From Candidatus Heimdallarchaeota archaeon AB_125 (GTDB lineage Archaea > Asgardarchaeota > Heimdallarchaeia > Heimdallarchaeales > Heimdallarchaeaceae), in NCBI GenBank assembly GCA_001940755.1, contig MEHH01000071.1:1-10532 (forward strand): 10,532 bases of DNA, given 5' to 3'. Every line of letters starts with the position of its first letter. Position 1 is the first letter of the stretch. Below are positions 5,935 to 10,532 of this stretch, one piece after another. A program made the translations under genes and the position numbers. A model generated the notes under the pieces. The model worked only from the letters and a program-made list of their open reading frames with translations, did not search any database and had not been told where the DNA came from.

Positions 5935-8900
5935 ATGAAGAGAGCAGTCGATATTCCTAAGAAATCACATAGTGTTATTTTCCAGAATTTCTTCGCTTTA
6001 ACCAAAACTTACTTTCGAAATTTATCAGAAGCAAAATTATCCGGAAAGAAAGATTATCTGATAGTTTTTGATGTTCTCTTGTGGTTGTTTTTTCCTGTTT
6101 GTGTAATAGTCTTACCAGTAATTGACATTTTTCTAATTCTCTTTTCTCCTGGTCTTCATCTCTTCAGACCACTCTTCAAAGCTGGTTGGAAATATGCATT
6201 AATTTCTGCAATAGGAGTTACTCTAGCAGTTTCAGTAATAACACAATATGTTTTCTTCATTTATTCATATCAATTTCAAGCATTTGATCTTTATTTAGAA
6301 GCTGAACCTCGAAGGTTTATTCAAGTTGAATTAGAAAATATTCATATCGATCCGTCATATCATCAATATAACACCCTTGACAATATTGCAAGATATGCTG
6401 TAGATTGGGTAGATATGTCTGATCGAGTTCCACAAAGAGACCTATTCTTCAAACGTCCATTGTTTACGGAATCATATGATCCAATTAACGATGAAACAAC
6501 ACTACCAAACATGCCTCTGTATGGATCAGATGTCAAGCTCAGATATTTTGTAGAAAATAATATCGAATATGGGTATGCAGCTGAAAGTGATAATGAAGCT
6601 ATAGCTTTGATGACTAGAAGTTTTTATGAACACACCGATATAAGAAATGGATCTATTATCTCAATTTACGCTCCAATTTCTTTGGTAAAAGATGACTCTC
6701 TTGATGTGCCTTCAGCTCAAACAACAGTCAATGTTACTGGAATAACAATTCTGGATGAATTACCGAACTATAATGTGGTCGGATCTTCGGTAGGAATATC
6801 TTTAGAACATTTATTAGGGCTTGAAGATAGTGCTGCATTGTTTTCTAGATGGATTCCTGCTGCAAATATTCTCATTGATATTGCAGTTACTTATGGTCAA
6901 GCTTCAGCTTATGAGATCTTATTTTATGATCTCTCAATGATAGATTCTTTTCAGATTGATACAGAGATTACCAACCTCAAAACTATAGGAATCGAACTTA
7001 AAGAATGGTATCAAACACTTGGAGGAATCAATAATGCAAGGATTAATTCTTATCTAGTAGATTTAATGGAAAGCTTCAAAGATGAATATGGACTATACCA
7101 AACTTTCATGTTTTCTTTCCTTGCACCAATTATGGCTTTAACTATAATTTTAACCGTGTATGCAGCAAATTTAGTTAGAAAGAAAAGAGACAGACAGCTG
7201 ACAATTTTAACTGAAAGAGGGAGTAATAGAAGAGAAATTGGTTCTTATCTTGCATTAGAATCACTTATTGTTGGTGGAGCAGCTTTACTTGCTGGTATTT
7301 TTCTAGGTACTCCGATAGCAAGTTTATTGACTAGAAGCTCAGGATTCCTTAGATTCTCAAACACATCTTCACCTTTACAAATAGAGCTTTCTTCTGTAAT
7401 TGTAGCTATTATCGGAAGTGTTGGAGCAATACTATTAATTCAAATATTCAATACAATAACACTCCTGAGAAAGAGAAATATTGAGGATTATGGTAAAGTA
7501 GAAAAATCTCTTCCTCGCTTTTACAAATATTTCATTGATATCATATTCTTGATAATGGCAGGAACAGTGTGGATTGTTTATAGATTACCCATACTCTCAG
7601 TTTACAAGGAGGACACTGCAAGATTTATAGGTATTCCTGGAACAATTTTAATGATTTTCGGAGTGATATTATTTTGTCAAAGGTTTTTGCCTTTATTTTC
7701 ACGATTACTAATTAAACTTACTACAAAATTGAAAATGGATATTTCTTCTCTTAGTGTCAGAGAAATTGATAGATATCAAAAAAGTTTTGTGAGATCTTCA
7801 ATAATCTTGAGTTTATCATTTTCTCTGGTCGTTGCCTCTATTGTAGTACCATTCACATACCAAGAATATAACTTAAACAGTGCTTATTATGATTTAGGGT
7901 CAGATATTATGATAAGAAATTTTCCAGTTGATAACCACGCTTTGAAAGCAAGTATTGAAAATATAACAAATGTTGAAGTTACATCAATTGGTCATTTAGT
8001 TAACCTAGATAACGTTCAAGGGGATCTTGCTTTGACGTATTCTGTTTTTCTTGTTGATCCTATAGCTTATAACAAAACGGCATATTTTAGAGATGATTTT
8101 AGTAAGTTTAAATTTGTAGACTTAATCAACGAGCTAAATGCTTCAAATTACGAACAACCATTATCTGTATTAGGACAAGAAGATGAACTAGCTGCATACG
8201 GTATCAACTCTTGGGAAGACAAACCTATTACCTATCGAGCTTATAATGAAAGTATGCGTCCAATTCTCGGCACTCCTTATTGGAATGAAAATATCACTCT
8301 CAGAATCATGGATACATTCAAGTACTGGCCAGTACTTGTAAATGAGATTCTAACAACTAATGTGCGATCACAGGTTTTCCATTTCGTTGCCCCAATTAAC
8401 TTCTTAGATTATGTTCAATTAGCTCCGTTTGAGCTGATCGATTACCTTTTTGTTAAAGTAACTGATGGAGCATCAATTTCTGAGGTTGCAGATGAAATAT
8501 CTCGATTAGGTCTTGGATTCATCTATGATGTTGATAGGGAAGTGTTTGTTAGACCAGATAGTGCAAGATCATCAATTCTATATTCTGCAATTAATTCTAC
8601 ATTAATAATGGCATTTACAATTAACGCAATAATTTTAGCACTGTTTGCGACAATTCAATTAATCGATAAATCAAAAGAAATCGCTACAATGAAAGCTATT
8701 GGTATCTCATATCGTCAGTTAATGAAATATTACCTTTCTGTATATGTTTCATTGCTAGTATTCACAACCATTGTAGGATTAATTGTTGGTTATGTTGCTT
8801 CAACAATGCTCATGGCTATTTTAGCAATCAATAGAACAATACCACCTTATTCAATGGCTTTTCCAATTGGACAAATAGCATTGGTACTCTCAATTCTCTT

Positions 8901-8985
8901 TGTAACAGCACTGGTAGGAGCCGCGATTCCAACCATAAGTTCATCAAAACAAGAAATAGGAACAGAATTAAGACAATCTGCTTAG
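5935..8985 (+). CDS. FtsX/MacB-type ABC permease with two FtsX domains
   Basis: A 1016-residue membrane protein, the permease half of a LolCDE/MacB-type ABC system. Two hydrophobic segments come first (about 44-70 and 86-110), followed by an extracytoplasmic domain (about 112-388). The first FtsX core (about 390-510) includes the cytoplasmic loop RKKRDRQLTILTERGSNRRE, the family's ATPase-coupling region (compare 'E..ilra.Gas...i'). Further helices lie near 528-552, 563-585 and 618-640. A second extracytoplasmic domain (about 641-885) precedes the second FtsX core (887-1010), whose loop is DKSKEIATMKAIGISYRQL. That gives about eleven membrane helices. Having both FtsX cores in one chain means one polypeptide may form the whole membrane part. 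The ATPase gene starts eight bases after the stop. Such systems move lipids, lipoproteins or peptides, or work mechanically on envelope proteins; the substrate here is unknown. An upstream TTG (5881) would add 18 residues but lacks a ribosome site. Confidence 0.88.
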   Translation: MKRAVDIPKKSHSVIFQNFFALTKTYFRNLSEAKLSGKKDYLIVFDVLLWLFFPVCVIVLPVIDIFLILFSPGLHLFRPLFKAGWKYALISAIGVTLAVSVITQYVFFIYSYQFQAFDLYLEAEPRRFIQVELENIHIDPSYHQYNTLDNIARYAVDWVDMSDRVPQRDLFFKRPLFTESYDPINDETTLPNMPLYGSDVKLRYFVENNIEYGYAAESDNEAIALMTRSFYEHTDIRNGSIISIYAPISLVKDDSLDVPSAQTTVNVTGITILDELPNYNVVGSSVGISLEHLLGLEDSAALFSRWIPAANILIDIAVTYGQASAYEILFYDLSMIDSFQIDTEITNLKTIGIELKEWYQTLGGINNARINSYLVDLMESFKDEYGLYQTFMFSFLAPIMALTIILTVYAANLVRKKRDRQLTILTERGSNRREIGSYLALESLIVGGAALLAGIFLGTPIASLLTRSSGFLRFSNTSSPLQIELSSVIVAIIGSVGAILLIQIFNTITLLRKRNIEDYGKVEKSLPRFYKYFIDIIFLIMAGTVWIVYRLPILSVYKEDTARFIGIPGTILMIFGVILFCQRFLPLFSRLLIKLTTKLKMDISSLSVREIDRYQKSFVRSSIILSLSFSLVVASIVVPFTYQEYNLNSAYYDLGSDIMIRNFPVDNHALKASIENITNVEVTSIGHLVNLDNVQGDLALTYSVFLVDPIAYNKTAYFRDDFSKFKFVDLINELNASNYEQPLSVLGQEDELAAYGINSWEDKPITYRAYNESMRPILGTPYWNENITLRIMDTFKYWPVLVNEILTTNVRSQVFHFVAPINFLDYVQLAPFELIDYLFVKVTDGASISEVADEISRLGLGFIYDVDREVFVRPDSARSSILYSAINSTLIMAFTINAIILALFATIQLIDKSKEIATMKAIGISYRQLMKYYLSVYVSLLVFTTIVGLIVGYVASTMLMAILAINRTIPPYSMAFPIGQIALVLSILFVTALVGAAIPTISSSKQEIGTELRQSA

Positions 8986-8990
8986 GTGAT
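8985..8990 (+). promoter_or_regulatory. Ribosome binding site of the ABC ATPase gene
   Basis: GGTGAT, a match to the archaeal anti-Shine-Dalgarno core, overlaps the last base of the permease TAG and ends three bases before the ATG. It supports translational coupling of permease and ATPase. Confidence 0.65.
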
Positions 8991-8993
8991 AAA

Positions 8994-9878
8994 ATGACTT
9001 TCATAGAAGTACGTGACTTGATAAAAATCTACCACACAAAGGAATACAATGTTAGAGTTCCTGCTCTAAGAGGAATTGAGCTTGATATAGCTGAAGGAGA
9101 ATTTATATCTATCATTGGTCCTTCTGGAAGTGGTAAAACTACGCTTTTACTTGTTCTAGCTGGAATGGCAGAACCATCTGCAGGTTTCATCAGAGTAGGA
9201 GATGTCAGATTAGACAAATTAACTGATGATACAAGAAGCCTTTATAGACGATTCAAAGTAGGAACGTTGTGGCAAATACCAAACAGAAATTTAATCTGGG
9301 AAATTAACATCCAAGAAAATGTAGAGATTCCAATGAGATTACTAGGAATTCCACGAGAACAAAGAATAAAGAGTGCAAAAGATCTCCTAAGCGAGGTTGG
9401 GCTAGAAAAGAGAATGAAGCATAAGCCTAGTCAACTCTCAGGAGGAGAAGTTCAACGAGCAGGTTTAGCTTGTGCTCTTGCACATAATCCTGTTCTTCTA
9501 CTTGCAGATGAACCTACAGGAGAGCTTGATTCCAAAACTGCTGGAGAACTTCTAAGATATTTTAAAACCCTTAATGAAGCTTATGGAATTACTGCTATTA
9601 TGGTTACACATGATTTTGATGTAGCAAAATCTACTGATAGATTAATTCAAATTGTAGATGGTCGGATTTCAGGATACTCTCCAACAGAGAAGCTTAAGAC
9701 TATTCGTGATATGCATCATGTATATCTTGATCGCTATGGAGGTATTCAATTACCCAGGCATATAGTTGACAAATTGGAAGTACAAAGAGAGATTTTTATT
9801 GATGAAAAAGATAATCAGATATTCTTGCATCAAAACGATCAGAATGAAGTGAAAAAGCAAAGAAATAAAAAACAATAG
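8994..9878 (+). CDS. LolD/MacB-type ABC ATPase with C-terminal AbrB-like tail
   Basis: A 294-residue ATP-binding subunit with every catalytic motif: Walker A GPSGSGKTT (42-50), Q-loop Gln94, signature LSGGE (148-152), Walker B LLLADEP with Asp172 and Glu173, D-loop GELD (176-179) and switch His206. The signature and Walker B context, with a short spacer before GELD, fit the LolD/MacB group that pairs with FtsX-type permeases, and the permease gene lies eight bases upstream. Residues about 244-280 go beyond the usual 225-235 of the family and read LDRYGGIQLPRHIVDKLEV, then a strand pair. This resembles the AbrB/SpoVT swapped-hairpin pattern (GRIxIPxxxxxxL), which is known as a tail on some ABC ATPases of this type. 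A Lys/Gln-rich end follows. The protein should sit at the inner face of the membrane and drive the permease by ATP hydrolysis. Confidence 0.93.
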   Translation: MTFIEVRDLIKIYHTKEYNVRVPALRGIELDIAEGEFISIIGPSGSGKTTLLLVLAGMAEPSAGFIRVGDVRLDKLTDDTRSLYRRFKVGTLWQIPNRNLIWEINIQENVEIPMRLLGIPREQRIKSAKDLLSEVGLEKRMKHKPSQLSGGEVQRAGLACALAHNPVLLLADEPTGELDSKTAGELLRYFKTLNEAYGITAIMVTHDFDVAKSTDRLIQIVDGRISGYSPTEKLKTIRDMHHVYLDRYGGIQLPRHIVDKLEVQREIFIDEKDNQIFLHQNDQNEVKKQRNKKQ

Positions 9879-9932
9879 TTCAGTTATAATTATTACAATC
9901 TCAAATTTAGAAAACAAATCTTAAATTACTGC

Positions 9933-9938
9933 ATATAA
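9933..9938 (+). promoter_or_regulatory. Possible TATA box of the small membrane-protein genes
   Basis: ATATAA in the 89-base gap after the ATPase gene. It would start a transcript near 9958-9964, almost on top of the ribosome site. A slightly earlier AT-rich stretch (CTTAAATTA, 9920-9928) is an alternative. The gap length suggests separate expression, but evidence is thin. Confidence 0.25.
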
Positions 9939-9958
9939 TGAATTAATGAATACAAACT

Positions 9959-9963
9959 GGTGA
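9959..9963 (+). promoter_or_regulatory. Ribosome binding site of the 91-residue membrane protein
   Basis: GGTGA four bases before the ATG at 9968. A clear archaeal SD site, which supports a small frame that would otherwise be doubtful. Confidence 0.6.
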
Positions 9964-9967
9964 AAGA

Positions 9968-10243
9968 ATGTCAGAAAGAATAGACGAAGTTGAGATAATA
10001 CCTCCTCAAAGCAAACCTAAACCAGATAGACAGTTTGATTTGGTTGTAATCAAAATGATGGCAGCACTTACAATAAGTGTCGCATTATTGTTTGGTGGTG
10101 GAACAATCTTTGTTTATGCTGCTGCAGGAAATATTGCTGTAGACCCTTATGATAGTACAGTAGGAACAATACTTGGTATTCATTTAGCTTTACTAATGTT
10201 TTATTATTCTGTTGCACTGTTCAAATATATTGTAAGTGATTAA
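9968..10243 (+). CDS. Small two-helix membrane protein of unknown function
   Basis: A 91-residue protein I do not recognise. Residues 1-28 are charged and Pro/Lys-containing (IIPPQSKPKPDRQ), likely cytoplasmic. Hydrophobic segments lie at about 30-53 (with LLFGGGTIF) and 65-86, joined by a short loop (NIAVDPYDSTVG). No signal-peptidase site is evident. The good GGTGA ribosome site and A/T-rich third codon positions support real coding. It follows the FtsX/ABC operon by 89 bases on the same strand, and the next small membrane gene starts one base after its stop, so the two are surely co-transcribed. A small accessory subunit of the exporter is a reasonable guess from position alone. Confidence 0.7.
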   Translation: MSERIDEVEIIPPQSKPKPDRQFDLVVIKMMAALTISVALLFGGGTIFVYAAAGNIAVDPYDSTVGTILGIHLALLMFYYSVALFKYIVSD

Positions 10244-10244
10244 T

Positions 10245-10448
10245 ATGCGACTTCCATTTTCAAAGAATAAAAAGAAAAAAGAGGAAATAGATTACTTGAG
10301 TCTTACTCTTAAGGAGAAACTAAAATCGACACTTTTCTTTCTTCTGAAATGGGGGCTTCCTCTATTCGTATTTGAAGCATTTTTATGGGTAATTTTGGAA
10401 GTAGCAGTTCTGTTAGTGGAAGTGGTGGGAATCTTTCAGTTATATTAA
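10245..10448 (+). CDS. Small basic membrane protein, possibly frameshifted near its end
   Basis: A 67-residue frame beginning with a very basic stretch (FSKNKKKKEE), an amphipathic part (YLSLTLKEKLKSTL) and a hydrophobic segment (FFLLKWGLPLFVFEAFLWVI). I recognise no family. GTG at 10236 is an alternative start inside the preceding gene, but GTGAT at 10236-10240 works better as the ribosome site of ATG 10245, giving a one-base gap to the upstream stop. From about 10390 onward this frame uses many G-ending codons and reads an odd Glu/Val-rich end, while the frame starting one base earlier has A/T-ending codons and a Gly/Ser-rich reading that stays open to the edge. The listed stop at 10448 may therefore be artificial. 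Confidence 0.5.
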   Translation: MRLPFSKNKKKKEEIDYLSLTLKEKLKSTLFFLLKWGLPLFVFEAFLWVILEVAVLLVEVVGIFQLY

Positions 10449-10532
10449 ATACAGGGACAAACAAAACAATAGTAATGGATCGTCGAGTGGACATAATATG
10501 GCTCCTTTCATGTCAAATTCACCACGAAGGAC
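10385..10532 (+). other. Open Gly/Ser-rich frame to the right edge, possible continuation of the small membrane gene
   Basis: Reading from ATG 10385 gives GNFGSSSSVSGSGGNLSV with mostly A/T third positions, and it remains open to the end of the window. From about 10459 the remaining plus-strand frame instead reads a low-complexity NNSNGSSSGHNMAPFMSNS stretch, also open to the edge and holding a possible start at 10498. Either a new gene begins here, or one disordered Gly/Ser/Asn tail has been split by one or two indels. No good ribosome site precedes 10385 or 10498. Low confidence as to exact frame; fair confidence that the edge is coding. Confidence 0.3.

Noticed and set aside
5802..6005. 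Open minus-strand frame across the divergent spacer and the permease start
   Set aside because: It crosses the repeat array and the permease 5' end, reads no recognisable domain and has no ribosome site; a chance frame opposite real features.
10309..10494. Minus-strand frame at the right edge
   Set aside because: It overlaps the small membrane gene, and its Leu/Pro/Arg-rich reading mirrors the opposite-strand coding; no ribosome site or domain.

Overview
The window is AT-rich (roughly one third G+C by eye) and looks archaeal. Several genes have Shine-Dalgarno sites of the archaeal GGTGAT type just before the ATG. Candidate promoters are TATA-like boxes and gene ends carry T-rich runs. The gene content also fits: an archaeal-type 6-phospho-3-hexuloisomerase, an MglA-like small GTPase, a coiled-coil/winged-helix protein and an FtsX/LolD-type exporter. 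A low-GC archaeon, possibly of the Asgard group, is my inference; no marker gene fixes the lineage.

Layout. Positions 1-197 (minus strand) hold the N-terminus of an MMPL/RND-like membrane transporter that runs off the left edge. A 234-bp divergent spacer separates it from a SIS-domain sugar-phosphate isomerase (432-1106). Next come the MglA-like GTPase (1276-2043), a PD-(D/E)XK nuclease-like protein (2076-2753) and a 544-residue coiled-coil protein with a C-terminal winged helix (2852-4486), all on the plus strand. A convergent gene (4542-5765, minus) encodes an AAA-type protein with a winged helix whose ATPase motifs are degenerate. A second divergent spacer (5766-5934) leads into an exporter operon: a 1016-residue double-FtsX permease (5935-8985) and its ABC ATPase with an AbrB-like tail (8994-9878). 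Two small membrane-protein genes follow (9968-10243, 10245-10448), and the right edge has an open frame that may be a frameshifted continuation.

How the parts may work together. The permease and ATPase are clearly one ABC-type complex. The most unusual signal is five tandem copies of a 9-bp unit, consensus TATTCGAAT, in the spacer between the degenerate-ATPase gene and the permease. The exact 9-mer recurs once in the other divergent spacer, next to the MMPL-like transporter, with a near-match 60 bp away. The winged-helix ATPase-like protein encoded beside the array is the natural candidate for the DNA-binding partner. That would make a small regulon joining two membrane export systems; this is inference from motif and gene position. 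The GTPase, nuclease-like and coiled-coil genes form a second neighbourhood that could be a GTPase with its effector.

No rRNA, tRNA, CRISPR array, insertion sequence or attachment site was seen, and no gene-free stretch exceeds 300 bases.
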